From assembly GCA_029667085.1 (NCBI GenBank), contig JARUHJ010000010.1, forward strand, positions 1-64,000: a stretch of DNA of 64,000 nt, written 5' to 3'. Numbering within the stretch: position 1 is the stretch's first letter; every line of letters begins with the position of its first letter. The notes below the pieces were generated by a model. The model saw only the letters and a program-made list of their open reading frames with translations, had not been told where the DNA came from and made no database searches. The position numbers and the translations under genes are program-made. Positions 18,541 through 27,536 of the stretch are shown one piece after another. The stretch comes from Deltaproteobacteria bacterium IMCC39524 (lineage in GTDB: Bacteria > Desulfobacterota > Desulfuromonadia > Desulfuromonadales > BM103).

Positions 18541-18691
18541 CGCCTATATCGTTTTTATATGACCCGAACCGTAACTTGCCCTTGGTATAGCAGGGACCTT
18601 CGGCGAATAACGATTTTCTCTTCAGGTTTTTTGGGCTGCGGGGGCTTCTCGGAGAGTGGCCTTATTTCCATGTCTGTCATTTTAAGCAGGG

Positions 18692-19657
18692 GTGCACGTG
18701 AGACATTACGATACGATTAAACGCATACTCGTAACGGGAGGGGCCGGTTTCCTTGGTTCGCACCTGTGTGAAAGGTTGTTAAATGACGGCCATGATGTCC
18801 TGTGTGTCGATAACTTCTATACTGGTCGTAGAGCGAACATCTCCAATCTCCTCGATCATCATAACTTTGAAATCCTGCGGCACGATATCACGTTCCCTCT
18901 CTATGTAGAGGTAGACGAGATATATAACCTTGCTTGCCCCGCTGCGCCTATTCATTACCAGTTTGATCCTGTCGCGACCACAAAGGTAAGTGTCCACGGC
19001 TCGATCAATATGCTTGGCTTGGCCAAGCGCACTAAAGCGAAGATCTTTCAGGCTTCGACGAGTGAGGTTTACGGCGATCCGCAAATTCATCCACAGAATG
19101 AAAAGTACTGGGGGCATGTGAACCCGATTGGGTTGCGTTCTTGTTACGATGAGGGGAAGCGTTGCGCAGAAACACTTTTTTTTGATTATCATCGTCAACA
19201 CAGGACCCGTGTCAAGGTGGCCCGAATTTTTAATACATATGGCCCAAATATGCACATCAACGATGGGCGGGTGGTTTCCAACTTCATTGTGCAAGCTCTG
19301 CGAGGAGAAGATATAACGATTTATGGTGATGGTTACCAAACGCGATCTTTCTGTTATTGCGATGACTTGATCGAGGGTTTCGTCCGCTTAATGGATACTC
19401 CTGACGCCTTTACTGGACCTGTGAACTTAGGTAATCCCCATGAGTTCACTATTCGTGAACTCGCAGAGATTGTTGTTGAGATGGTCAACTCTAAATCAGA
19501 TATAGTTTTTAACCCTTTGCCTTCAGATGACCCGAAACAGCGTCAGCCTGACATTACTCTGGCGCAACAAGAACTGAGTTGGGAGCCGACAGTACAGTTG
19601 AGTGAGGGGCTTGCCGAAACAATTTCGTATTTTGAAAGCTTGATCAGCAATGGCTGA
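18692..19657 (+). CDS. UDP-glucuronic acid decarboxylase (UDP-xylose synthase)
   Basis: 321-residue short-chain dehydrogenase/epimerase-type enzyme converting UDP-glucuronate to UDP-xylose with bound NAD. GGAGFLG (16-22) binds NAD; Y152 and K156 in CYDEGK are the catalytic pair; the segment [12 protein letters not shown] and the long conserved [11 protein letters not shown] and [10 protein letters not shown]-like region distinguish UXS from other epimerases. It starts with GTG (18692 or 18698). The product would feed one of the glycosyltransferases upstream. It sits between pilD and the pilM cluster and is flanked by two pilD 3' ends. Confidence 0.92.
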   Translation: MHVRHYDTIKRILVTGGAGFLGSHLCERLLNDGHDVLCVDNFYTGRRANISNLLDHHNFEILRHDITFPLYVEVDEIYNLACPAAPIHYQFDPVATTKVSVHGSINMLGLAKRTKAKIFQASTSEVYGDPQIHPQNEKYWGHVNPIGLRSCYDEGKRCAETLFFDYHRQHRTRVKVARIFNTYGPNMHINDGRVVSNFIVQALRGEDITIYGDGYQTRSFCYCDDLIEGFVRLMDTPDAFTGPVNLGNPHEFTIRELAEIVVEMVNSKSDIVFNPLPSDDPKQRQPDITLAQQELSWEPTVQLSEGLAETISYFESLISNG

Positions 19658-19798
19658 GGTGTTTGGTTTGCTGCCTTTGAATTAACTAAGGTAACGCCAC
19701 CAGAAGTTTTCGGTTTCAAAATCTTATATACCCACTAATGATAACTTATAACCTTGGCTCTTTCTGACCCCTCTCCTTGATGGGGGGCCTTGCCCTAA

Positions 19799-19900
19799 CT
19801 CTTCTTCATCCAACACACTGATCCTCTTATGCGCTGGTATGCCTCAATGTTGAAACAATTTAAGGCTCTCTTTTTGGTGAAATACCGTAGTTTTCGCTGA
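19799..19900 (+). pseudogene. Remnant of a second, divergent pilD 3' end
   Basis: The frame from 19799 to the TGA at 19898-19900 reads LFFIQHTDPLMRWYASMLKQ and a short tail. The intact PilD ends with FFVDRFDPIMRWYASMLKQL: MRWYASMLKQ is identical, yet many synonymous bases differ (GCTAGTATGCTAAAG against GCCTCAATGTTGAAA). It is therefore an older or foreign homologue rather than a recent duplication. No other part of pilD is recognisable here. It lies 141 bp behind the decarboxylase gene. Confidence 0.8.
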
Positions 19901-20045
19901 GAACCTTCAGTAATTCCAAATATTTTCAGAAATAATTCACACTTTATCTTGTGGCTTGCCGGTCTACCGCCCCTTGATCTTGTGTTTCTTGAAGTCGTAT
20001 GTGATAAATGTAACCATTTTATGGTATTCACCTAGATATAACTTG

Positions 20046-20073
20046 TTGACAATTGTTTTAATTTACCTATAAT
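20046..20073 (+). promoter_or_regulatory. Sigma-70 type promoter for the Xre-pilMNOPQ cluster
   Basis: TTGACA at 20046-20051 and TATAAT at 20068-20073 are both perfect consensus hexamers with a 16-bp AT-rich spacer. It lies 48 bp upstream of the Xre gene start. It could drive the small regulator and, by read-through, pilM to pilQ; another promoter in the 94-bp gap before pilM is not excluded. Confidence 0.75.
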
Positions 20074-20121
20074 TAGCCCTAATTTCGTATAATTTACGTT
20101 CACTATAACTAATGGTTGCCT

Positions 20122-20322
20122 ATGAAAAACCAAGTCAAAGAAATCCGTGAAGCCCAATTGATGAGCAAGGCAGAACTCGCTCGCAAGGCCGGTGTTTCGC
20201 CTGTGACTATTGATCGCATCGAGCGTGGCGAAGAATGCCGGATGTCGACAAGGCGCAAGATAATCTTGGCGCTTGGACTCAAGCTTACAGATCGCAATGA
20301 TGTTTTTCCTGGCGAGGTGTGA
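20122..20322 (+). CDS. Small Xre-family HTH regulator
   Basis: 66 residues from the ATG at 20122 (a TTG at 20116 adds two). Almost the whole protein is one helix-turn-helix: MSKAELARKAGVSPVTIDRI is the DNA-binding unit. No sensor domain. From memory, similar small regulators precede pilM in related Desulfuromonadales, so it probably controls pilus assembly genes or itself. A strong promoter lies just upstream and pilM follows 94 bp downstream in the same direction. Confidence 0.85.
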   Translation: MKNQVKEIREAQLMSKAELARKAGVSPVTIDRIERGEECRMSTRRKIILALGLKLTDRNDVFPGEV

Positions 20323-20416
20323 TGGTTGGTACGTTGTTTGCTGAGGAAAGCCATAGTTCTGTCTGTAGATTCATTTTGAGCTGCTTTAGTTAGTGGCGGT
20401 TTAACCAGGGGCACGC

Positions 20417-21475
20417 ATGTTATTCCAAAAGAAAAAAGACGTGATAGGCATCGATATCGGCTCCAGTTCGGTAAAGATGGTCCACCTAAAGGAGGCTAAG
20501 GGGAGTTACCAGTTAGCCGGCCTTGGTTTGGCCACTCTGCCCGCTGAGGCCATAGTCGATAATGCGATTATGGACTCAAGCTCCATTGTTGATGTTGTCA
20601 AGGGTTTGGTGGAAAGCCAGAAGCTCAAGACAAAAAATGTCGCTACTTCGATCTCCGGGCACTCGGTCATCATTCGCAAGATTCAGTTGCCGATTATGAC
20701 CGAAGAGGAGATGGAGGCTTCGATACAGTGGGAAGCAGAACAGTACATCCCTTTCGAGATCTCAGAAGTTAACCTGGATTTTCAAATTCTTGGGCCTGAT
20801 GCAAATGACGCCTCTCTTATGAACGTCATATTGGTCGCGGCCAAGAAAGATTTCGTCAGTGACTATGTCGCACTTTTCAAGGAGTGTGGCTTGAACCCGC
20901 AAGTTATGGATATCGACTGCTTCGCCGTCGAGAACGTCTACGAAGTCAATTATGGATCGAATGAAGATGAAATCGTTGCCCTGATCGATATGGGTGCCAG
21001 CTCAATGAACGTAAATGTTCTGCGTGGCGGCATGTCGGTCTTTACCCGCGATATCCAGGTGGGTGGGAGCGCATACAACGAAGAGATCCAGAAACGTCTT
21101 GGTTTAAACAATGAAGATGCCGAAATCGTCAAGCTGGGCGGCGAGGTCGCTGACGTAACCGCTGAGTCAGTTGCTGAAGTTATGGAAGATGCAACTGAGA
21201 GCCTGACACAGGAAGTACAGCGTTCGATAGATTTCTTCTCGGCGACCTCTTCTGATGAGAAGGTACAGAAAGTTTTTATTACGGGCGGCGTTTCGAAGAT
21301 CCCGGCGGTCAAGACTTCTTTGGAGAGCCGGCTTGGTGTCAGCGTCCACGTTGTTGACCCTTGGCGACAGATTTCTTTCAGTGAAAAAGATTTTGATCCT
21401 GAGTACCTGCAGGCAATGGGCCCTGTTTATACCGTCGCCGCAGGTTTGGCTATGAGGAGGATGGGAGACAAATGA
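20417..21475 (+). CDS. pilM: Type IV pilus assembly protein PilM
   Basis: 352-residue cytoplasmic actin-like ATP-binding protein. VIGIDIGSSSVKMVHL is the phosphate-1 motif, ALIDMGASSMNVNV phosphate-2 and VFITGGVSKIPAV the adenosine motif, as in FtsA-like folds. PilM binds the cytoplasmic N-terminus of PilN and links the alignment complex to the inner-membrane motor. The stop overlaps the start of pilN by 4 bp. Confidence 0.96.
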   Translation: MLFQKKKDVIGIDIGSSSVKMVHLKEAKGSYQLAGLGLATLPAEAIVDNAIMDSSSIVDVVKGLVESQKLKTKNVATSISGHSVIIRKIQLPIMTEEEMEASIQWEAEQYIPFEISEVNLDFQILGPDANDASLMNVILVAAKKDFVSDYVALFKECGLNPQVMDIDCFAVENVYEVNYGSNEDEIVALIDMGASSMNVNVLRGGMSVFTRDIQVGGSAYNEEIQKRLGLNNEDAEIVKLGGEVADVTAESVAEVMEDATESLTQEVQRSIDFFSATSSDEKVQKVFITGGVSKIPAVKTSLESRLGVSVHVVDPWRQISFSEKDFDPEYLQAMGPVYTVAAGLAMRRMGDK

Positions 21476-22032
21476 TCCGCATAAACCTTCTGCCAGTAAA
21501 GGCTGCTCAGAAAAAGGAAATGCTTCAGGGCCAGATGATTGTTGTTGCCTTGGCGATGATTGTGACTCTGGGCATATGTGCTGCGGCTTACATGTATGTT
21601 GCCGGAGAAGTTGAAGAGCGCCAGGCGAGGATTGATCAGAAACAAGCCGAAATTTCTCAGTTGATGAAGAAGATCGGTGAGGTCAACCAATTCAAAAAAC
21701 GCCAGCAAGCCTTGCGCGCCAAGCTTGATGTTCTCGATCAGTTGAAGGCCTCCAGGGGTGGCCCTTTGTATCTTTTGGACGCGCTCTATGAGGCCCTTCC
21801 GGAAAAATTGTGGTTGATCAAGTTCCAGGAAGGCTCTGGTCGCGCCAGCATGAGTGGTATCGGAGTCAATGAAGAGACTGTTGCTCAGTTCATGAGAAAT
21901 CTCGAAGCATCCGATTTCTTTGAAGGTGTAGAGCTTAAAGTGACCAAGCAGATTGTCCAGGACCAGATCAAGTTTCAGCAGTTTGACTTGTCCTGTAAAA
22001 CAATCAACGCCAAGCTCGAAAAGAAAAAATAA
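21472..22032 (+). CDS. pilN: Type IV pilus assembly protein PilN
   Basis: 186 residues. The N-terminal IRINLLPVKAAQKKE is the conserved PilM-binding INLLP motif in the cytoplasm; one transmembrane helix follows (about 20-42), then a coiled coil (about 45-85) and a periplasmic ferredoxin-like domain. Forms the alignment complex with PilO. Coupled by overlap to pilM. Confidence 0.95.
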   Translation: MIRINLLPVKAAQKKEMLQGQMIVVALAMIVTLGICAAAYMYVAGEVEERQARIDQKQAEISQLMKKIGEVNQFKKRQQALRAKLDVLDQLKASRGGPLYLLDALYEALPEKLWLIKFQEGSGRASMSGIGVNEETVAQFMRNLEASDFFEGVELKVTKQIVQDQIKFQQFDLSCKTINAKLEKKK

Positions 22033-22079
22033 TCGAGGTTGGGCCACTGAGGGCTACCCCTAAGGGAGAAAGTTAGTCG

Positions 22080-22649
22080 ATGAATCCAAAGGTTGAAAAA
22101 CTTCTTAAGTTGCCTCTTTACCAGAGATTGATTGCTCTTGCCGTTGTTTGCATCCTGGTTTTGGGTGTGTTTGGCTGGTTTGTCTGGTTACCTGAGTACG
22201 ATAGGCTTGAAGGCATGGACCAGGAGATCGCCCGTTTGGAAGCAGATTATATCCAGAAGAAGCGGATCGCCGATAACCTGCCGAAATTTAAGGAAGAGTT
22301 CGCGAAGCTAGAGCAACTTCTGCAAGAAGCTTTGACACAACTCCCCAATAAAAAAGAAATTCCTACTCTGTTGACGAATTTGTCGACACTTGCAAAAGAT
22401 AGCGGCCTTGAAGTGGCTTCATTTACTCCCAGGGGAGAGGTTAATAAAGGTTTCTACGCTGAAGTGCCGGCTTCTCTTGATTTGGTCGGTACCTATCATC
22501 AGATCGCTAAGTTTGCTGAGGCTGTCGGCAAGTTGTCAAGGATTGTAAATCTCGGCAACCTGAATCTGTCCTCCCCTAGTGTAGCAGGCAGCATGGCTAC
22601 CCTGAGGATCAAGTGTAACGTGACCACGTTCCGTTTTGTTGAACAATAA
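22080..22649 (+). CDS. pilO: Type IV pilus assembly protein PilO
   Basis: 189 residues: short cytoplasmic N-terminus, transmembrane helix at about 17-38, coiled coil (LEGMDQEIARLEADYIQKKR region) and a periplasmic ferredoxin-like domain. Partner of PilN in the inner-membrane alignment complex. Position between pilN and pilP, 47 bp after pilN, confirms the assignment more than sequence similarity alone. Confidence 0.94.
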   Translation: MNPKVEKLLKLPLYQRLIALAVVCILVLGVFGWFVWLPEYDRLEGMDQEIARLEADYIQKKRIADNLPKFKEEFAKLEQLLQEALTQLPNKKEIPTLLTNLSTLAKDSGLEVASFTPRGEVNKGFYAEVPASLDLVGTYHQIAKFAEAVGKLSRIVNLGNLNLSSPSVAGSMATLRIKCNVTTFRFVEQ

Positions 22650-22661
22650 GGATGGTTTGAG

Positions 22662-23183
22662 ATGACACGTTGGTATGTATGTCTGATCTGTGGTGTTTTT
22701 ATCTTCGCCGGACTGGTGGGTTGCTCTGAGGAAACGGCAACCACATCACAGCCACAGGTGGCGAAAGTAAGTAAGCCTCCTGCGAAACAGGTTCCTGCTC
22801 CTGAAGTTAAAGAGGAAGAAGAGAAGGAGGTTGAGTTTGTTTATGTCACAGACGGCCGCCGTGATCCTTTTGTTCCTTTGTCAAGAATCAGAAGGCCAAT
22901 GGAGCCCTCCGATGAGCCGGCAACACCTTTGCAAAGCTACGACTTGAGCCAATTCCGGTTGGCGGGTGTCATTGTTGGTAAAGGTGAATCCAAGGCGATG
23001 GTCATAGCACCTGATGGTAAGTCTTATATCCTCTCTGAAGGTGTCAAAATAGGCAAAAATAGTGGTGTCGTTATCACAATCAATAGTGAATCTGTTCTTG
23101 TTGAAGAGAAATATTACGATTTTTCCGGAAATGTTATAGAGAATATTCAGGAAATTGTAGTTCCGAAGCGGGAAGGAGTTTAA
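22662..23183 (+). CDS. pilP: Type IV pilus lipoprotein PilP
   Basis: 173 residues with a lipoprotein signal: lipobox LVGC with the acylated cysteine at 21. A charged proline-rich linker (about 30-60) leads to the beta-sandwich PilP domain that begins at TDGRRDPFVPL. It connects PilN/PilO with the secretin PilQ. The next gene begins 4 bp after its stop. Confidence 0.93.
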   Translation: MTRWYVCLICGVFIFAGLVGCSEETATTSQPQVAKVSKPPAKQVPAPEVKEEEEKEVEFVYVTDGRRDPFVPLSRIRRPMEPSDEPATPLQSYDLSQFRLAGVIVGKGESKAMVIAPDGKSYILSEGVKIGKNSGVVITINSESVLVEEKYYDFSGNVIENIQEIVVPKREGV

Positions 23184-23187
23184 TCAA

Positions 23188-25839
23188 ATGCGTGGGGTGA
23201 ATATCATGTTGAATCAACTTAGGGTTAGCCGTACCTCCCGATTTATGCAGGTTCTTTTCTGCTGTGTCGTAACATTCCTGATGTTAAGCATTCCTGCCTG
23301 GAGTGCTGATAACAACAAACTTCTTGCCGTGTCCGTAGACTCCGGTGCTGCTACGCCGACGATTCTCGTCAAGACTGCTGAGCCTGTTGGCTATCGATAC
23401 ACCGTGTACGATTCGTTCGATCCGGTACGCGTCGTCGTTGATTTCCCCGGTATGGACATGGCCGATATGCCTGAGACAGTGTCTGTCAATAAGTCTGCTG
23501 TGCAGGAAGTCAGGATTGCTGGATTTGATCTGTCCTCAGGAAAGTTGACACGTGTTGAGATTCTTCTTGCCAAGAGTACTGAGTACCAAGTGAACCTCAA
23601 TGGTAAAGAGTTCCGTATTGCTTTTGTTGCTGACCCTGACGTGGCCAAGGTTGCCGAAGTTGCTAAAGCTCAAGAGGTTAAACCAACACCCTCTGTAGCC
23701 GTTGATGCCTCGCAAGAAGCTAACACACTGAATAATATAAACCTTTCTCCTGGTCAGGCCATATTGGAAGCGAATGGCAAAGTAGGCAAATTCCAGTATT
23801 TTGCGTTAGGCAATCCTCCTCGTTTGGTTGTTGACCTGTATGGTTTGAAGCCAGGCTTCAAGGCACGTTCTTTCCCAGCGTTGACAGGTTTCAAGGGCGT
23901 ACGCGTCGGGACTTACAACGACAAAACTCGCTTGGTTTTCGATGCTTCTGAAAGCATGCTTCCTGAGCATACAGTTGAAGGTCGTAGCACCGATATTATC
24001 GTCTCCTGGGGTAATGACACTGCAAAAACCGTTGCAGCGGCACCTGTCGCAATGCAGGAACAGACTTCTGATCCTGCCCCTGCACCCGTTGCAACTCCTG
24101 AAGTCGTAGCAGAAAAACCTCTTAAGCCAGCACCTGTCATGTCGGGGCCTGTTGCCGTAGAGGCAATAGACTTTCTCAATGAAGAAGGCCGCAGCGTCAT
24201 TGCTGTTACGCTTTCGGGACCAGTCAAGGTTTCCGACCCTGTTGAAGAAGGCAACCTGATTCGTTTTGAACTTGTCAATACCTCGATCAGTCGCGCTCTG
24301 CGCAGAACCATAGACGCTTCGGCTTTCCCAAGTGCTGTCAATTCCGTAACACCTTATACCGTTGCCGACGGTGATCATCAGAATGTCCGCATCGCAGTTG
24401 ATATGAAAGGCCCAGTAGCCTACGCGCTTGAAAAAGAGGGTTCTACAGTTCGTCTGGTTGTTGATGATGGTGCTTACGCAGAGCCGGTCCCCGCAGCTGT
24501 CAGTCAGGTCGAAGTTGTGGCTCCTGAGGCAACCCAAACTGCCCCAGCTGCCCCAGCTGAAATGGCCCAACAAGGTTCCGCTGCTGTAAGTACGCCTGTG
24601 ACTGCAGATGAGATGGCCGTAGAAGCCGCTCGCTATACAGGTGAGAAAATCACATTGGTCTTTGATTCAGCTAATGTTCGCAGCATCCTGCAACTTATTG
24701 GTGATGTCAGTGATCTGAATATCCTAGCGAGCAGCGATGTCGGTGGTAATGTCACTCTCCGTCTGATCGATGTCCCTTGGGACCAGGCCTTGGACTTGGT
24801 TTTGGAAACGGCCGGTCTTGGCAAGATTCAACAAGGCAACGTCCTTCGTATCATGCCAAAAGACAAGCTCAGAGAAATCGAGCAATCGGTTATGAAAGAG
24901 CAAACGATTGCTATCGAAGAGGGTGTCCTGGAAACGAAAGCCTTCCTTATCAGCTATGCTTCAGTTGATGATATGAAGGGCTATCTCACAGATATAAAAT
25001 CAGATCGCGGCTCAATTATCGCGGATTCTCGCAATAAACAGCTTATTGTTCGTGATGTTGCCGATATCCTTGACCAGATGCTGGACATGATAACTCAAAT
25101 CGATAAGCCTGAGCGGCAGGTCATGATAGAAGCGCGTATTGTCGAGGCAAACACCAACTTCTCACGTAACCTGGGTGTGAAGTGGAATTTTGATTATGAT
25201 CAGAATGTCGATCCCACGACAAAGAGTCTTACAGTTCCAAGTGCCGCTCTAGGTTTGGGAGGTGCCGTTGCACTCGCACCGACTGTAGGCGCCGGCTTGG
25301 GAAGTACCGTTGCCATAGCTGCACTAGACGATCAACTTAATATTGATTTGCGTCTCCAGGCTTTGGAGAATTCAGGTGAAGGTAAAATCGTTTCAACACC
25401 GCGTATTACCACTCTGAATGGTGAAAAAGCTGTTATCTCACAAGGTACAAAGATACCATTCTCTACGGTCAGCGATTCCGGTACGGATGTTAAGTTTGAA
25501 AATGCCGAATTGAAGTTGGAAGTCACCCCCGAGATTAACCCGGACGGTAGTATCCTGCTTGATATCAATGTCTCCAATAGTGCTGTTGGCACGGTTGTTC
25601 CTACTGCAACAGGTGATGCCGTCTCAATTGACGAAAAGAAGGCGCAGACCAAGGCGCTCGTTAGAGATGGCCAGACCACTGTTATTGGCGGAATATTTAT
25701 TGAGGATGAAAGAGAGAGCGCAACAGGCGTTCCAATCCTGAAAGACATTCCTCTTCTTGGCAACCTCTTCCGCTCGAAATCGAAATCGCGTGATCGTCGT
25801 GAGTTGTTGATCTTCATTACCCCGAGAATTGTCGAGTAG
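23188..25839 (+). CDS. pilQ: Type IV pilus secretin PilQ
   Basis: 883 residues (an ATG at 23206 is an alternative start). Signal peptide ending near AWSA/DNN (about residue 40). Three AMIN peptidoglycan-binding domains lie at about 45-150, 180-275 and 325-430, separated by alanine/proline-rich linkers; the STN/N0 domain starts near ITLVFDSANVRSILQLI, an N1 domain follows, and the secretin pore domain occupies about 690-883 (EGKIVSTPRI, then GQTTVIGGIFIEDE). It forms the outer-membrane channel for the pilus. Three AMIN domains is more than in many PilQ proteins. A strong terminator follows. Confidence 0.95.
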   Translation: MRGVNIMLNQLRVSRTSRFMQVLFCCVVTFLMLSIPAWSADNNKLLAVSVDSGAATPTILVKTAEPVGYRYTVYDSFDPVRVVVDFPGMDMADMPETVSVNKSAVQEVRIAGFDLSSGKLTRVEILLAKSTEYQVNLNGKEFRIAFVADPDVAKVAEVAKAQEVKPTPSVAVDASQEANTLNNINLSPGQAILEANGKVGKFQYFALGNPPRLVVDLYGLKPGFKARSFPALTGFKGVRVGTYNDKTRLVFDASESMLPEHTVEGRSTDIIVSWGNDTAKTVAAAPVAMQEQTSDPAPAPVATPEVVAEKPLKPAPVMSGPVAVEAIDFLNEEGRSVIAVTLSGPVKVSDPVEEGNLIRFELVNTSISRALRRTIDASAFPSAVNSVTPYTVADGDHQNVRIAVDMKGPVAYALEKEGSTVRLVVDDGAYAEPVPAAVSQVEVVAPEATQTAPAAPAEMAQQGSAAVSTPVTADEMAVEAARYTGEKITLVFDSANVRSILQLIGDVSDLNILASSDVGGNVTLRLIDVPWDQALDLVLETAGLGKIQQGNVLRIMPKDKLREIEQSVMKEQTIAIEEGVLETKAFLISYASVDDMKGYLTDIKSDRGSIIADSRNKQLIVRDVADILDQMLDMITQIDKPERQVMIEARIVEANTNFSRNLGVKWNFDYDQNVDPTTKSLTVPSAALGLGGAVALAPTVGAGLGSTVAIAALDDQLNIDLRLQALENSGEGKIVSTPRITTLNGEKAVISQGTKIPFSTVSDSGTDVKFENAELKLEVTPEINPDGSILLDINVSNSAVGTVVPTATGDAVSIDEKKAQTKALVRDGQTTVIGGIFIEDERESATGVPILKDIPLLGNLFRSKSKSRDRRELLIFITPRIVE

Positions 25840-25864
25840 CTCACAAGCAAGACAAATAAGTTTG

Positions 25865-25892
25865 AAAAGGACAGGTTTCCCCTGTCCTTTTC
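25865..25892 (+). terminator. Rho-independent terminator after pilQ
   Basis: AAAGGACAGG (25866-25875), loop TTTCC, CCTGTCCTTT (25881-25890) form a perfect 10-bp stem with a T run at its 3' side, 26 bp behind the pilQ stop. It separates the pilus cluster from aroK. Confidence 0.88.
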
Positions 25893-25915
25893 TGTATCGG
25901 CCATAGGTTGTTACT

Positions 25916-26440
25916 CTGTCGAAAGAATATTTAAAATCAGTTTTTCTGACGGGATTTATGGGGGCAGGCAAGTCAACGGTAGGACAGTTGACGGCAGATC
26001 TGTTGAATATGCCCTTTGTTGATCTGGATGAAAGAATTGTGCAACGCGAGAAGCGTTCAATTGCAGCGATCTTCGCTACAGATGGTGAAGAATATTTTCG
26101 TACTTGTGAAACTGATTTACTTGGTGAGCTTAAAGAACAACCTGCTGCTGTCTATGCAACAGGTGGGGGGATCGTTGTTCGTAAGGTCAACCGGCAAGCT
26201 ATGACAAGCATGGGGGAAATTGTTTACTTGAATGCGTCATGGCCGACCTTAGAGAAACGTCTGAAGAACAGTGTTGATCGACCCCTTGTTACAACTGAAA
26301 AAAACTGGCATGAACTGAAGAATCTTTGGACTTATAGACAAACATTTTATTCCGAGGCTGATATCATAGTAAGCGTAGATGGTCTTACTCCGATGGAAGT
26401 TGCACAAAAGATTCTTGATGATCTGAATATTAAGGAATGA
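25916..26440 (+). CDS. aroK: Shikimate kinase, with a non-standard start codon
   Basis: Phosphorylates shikimate in the chorismate pathway. The P-loop GFMGAGKST, the FVDLDE motif that binds substrate, and ATGGGIVVR are all present. The only standard start in frame is the ATG at 25958, inside the P-loop; it would remove the first beta strand (SVFLTG) that every P-loop kinase needs. The frame is open back to a TAG at 25904-25906, with CTG at 25916 as the best upstream initiation codon (AGG eight bases before it). I therefore place the start there, giving about 174 residues, the usual length. It is coupled to aroB 3 bp downstream. Confidence 0.85.
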   Translation: MSKEYLKSVFLTGFMGAGKSTVGQLTADLLNMPFVDLDERIVQREKRSIAAIFATDGEEYFRTCETDLLGELKEQPAAVYATGGGIVVRKVNRQAMTSMGEIVYLNASWPTLEKRLKNSVDRPLVTTEKNWHELKNLWTYRQTFYSEADIIVSVDGLTPMEVAQKILDDLNIKE

Positions 26441-26443
26441 TCG

Positions 26444-27520
26444 ATGGCTGAGATTGTTGTTGGGCTTGGAGAAAACAGTTACCCGATTGTTATCGGGGAA
26501 CGGGTGTTGCCAAATTTGGGATCAGCGCTCAACGACGTTGGTTTCCCAGAGAAGGTTGCCATCGTAACGAATCCAACCGTCGGGGATCTCTACTGTGAAC
26601 AGGTCATTGATACTCTTGCGGCTTCAGGACGCAGCGTTAGTGTCATCAGAGTCCCTGATGGAGAAGAGTACAAAACCTTGGAGACTCTTGAAAATATTTA
26701 TGATGTACTGATTGAACGCCGCTTTGATCGCTATTGCGGATTGATTGCTCTTGGCGGCGGCGTTATTGGGGATATGGCCGGATTCGCAGCCGCAACTTTT
26801 TTGCGTGGCATCCCTTTTGTGCAGATTCCGACGACTTTGCTTTCACAGGTAGACAGTTCTGTTGGCGGCAAAACAGGTGTAAACCTTCCGCAGGGTAAGA
26901 ACCTGATCGGTGCTTTTTATCAGCCTAAACATGTTCATATTGATGTAGTCGCGCTGGAGACCTTGCCGAAAAGAGAATATGTCTCCGGTCTTGCCGAGGT
27001 GATAAAGTACGGAATTATCCGTGATTCAGAGTTCTTTAAGTGGCTGGAAGATCATCGAGAATTGTTGGCTGATCGATCTGCTGCTGCGCTGACTCATGCC
27101 ATAATGATATCTTGCCAAATTAAAGCGGATGTTGTAGAAAATGACGAAAAAGAGCATGGTGTAAGGGCTTTGCTTAATCTGGGTCATACCTTCGGTCATG
27201 CAGTAGAAACACTCGCAGGCTACGGCGTTGTCAAGCATGGTGAGGCCGTCTCCATCGGCATGGTCATGGCGGCACGCACCGCACATAAATTAGGTTATTG
27301 TTCTGCAGATGACATCACAAGGATTGTTGCCCTGCTCAGTTACTTTGATTTGCCTGTGATCCCTCCTGACTACTCTGTTGCGGACTATCTCTCCGTCATG
27401 CAACGTGATAAAAAGGTCAAGGACGGTAAGGTCCGGGTCGTTTTGAATCATGGCATAGGTTCTGCCGAATTGCACCAGATCGATCACCTGGATAAGCATT
27501 TGGACGAATTGTTAACCTGA
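26444..27520 (+). CDS. aroB: 3-dehydroquinate synthase
   Basis: 358 residues, the family's normal length. Forms 3-dehydroquinate from DAHP with NAD and a divalent metal. PDGEEYKTLETL, the glycine-rich ALGGGVIGDMAGFAA (NAD binding) and QVDSSVGGKTGVN are diagnostic; the metal-binding histidines lie in LLNLGHTFGHAVE and the VVKHGEAV segment. Follows aroK by 3 bp. Confidence 0.97.
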   Translation: MAEIVVGLGENSYPIVIGERVLPNLGSALNDVGFPEKVAIVTNPTVGDLYCEQVIDTLAASGRSVSVIRVPDGEEYKTLETLENIYDVLIERRFDRYCGLIALGGGVIGDMAGFAAATFLRGIPFVQIPTTLLSQVDSSVGGKTGVNLPQGKNLIGAFYQPKHVHIDVVALETLPKREYVSGLAEVIKYGIIRDSEFFKWLEDHRELLADRSAAALTHAIMISCQIKADVVENDEKEHGVRALLNLGHTFGHAVETLAGYGVVKHGEAVSIGMVMAARTAHKLGYCSADDITRIVALLSYFDLPVIPPDYSVADYLSVMQRDKKVKDGKVRVVLNHGIGSAELHQIDHLDKHLDELLT

Positions 27521-27536
27521 AATTAAAAGAGGGAAC

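Noticed and set aside
21427-22047. 206-codon minus-strand frame over pilN
   Set aside because: Antisense shadow of pilN, no start signal and no recognisable domain.
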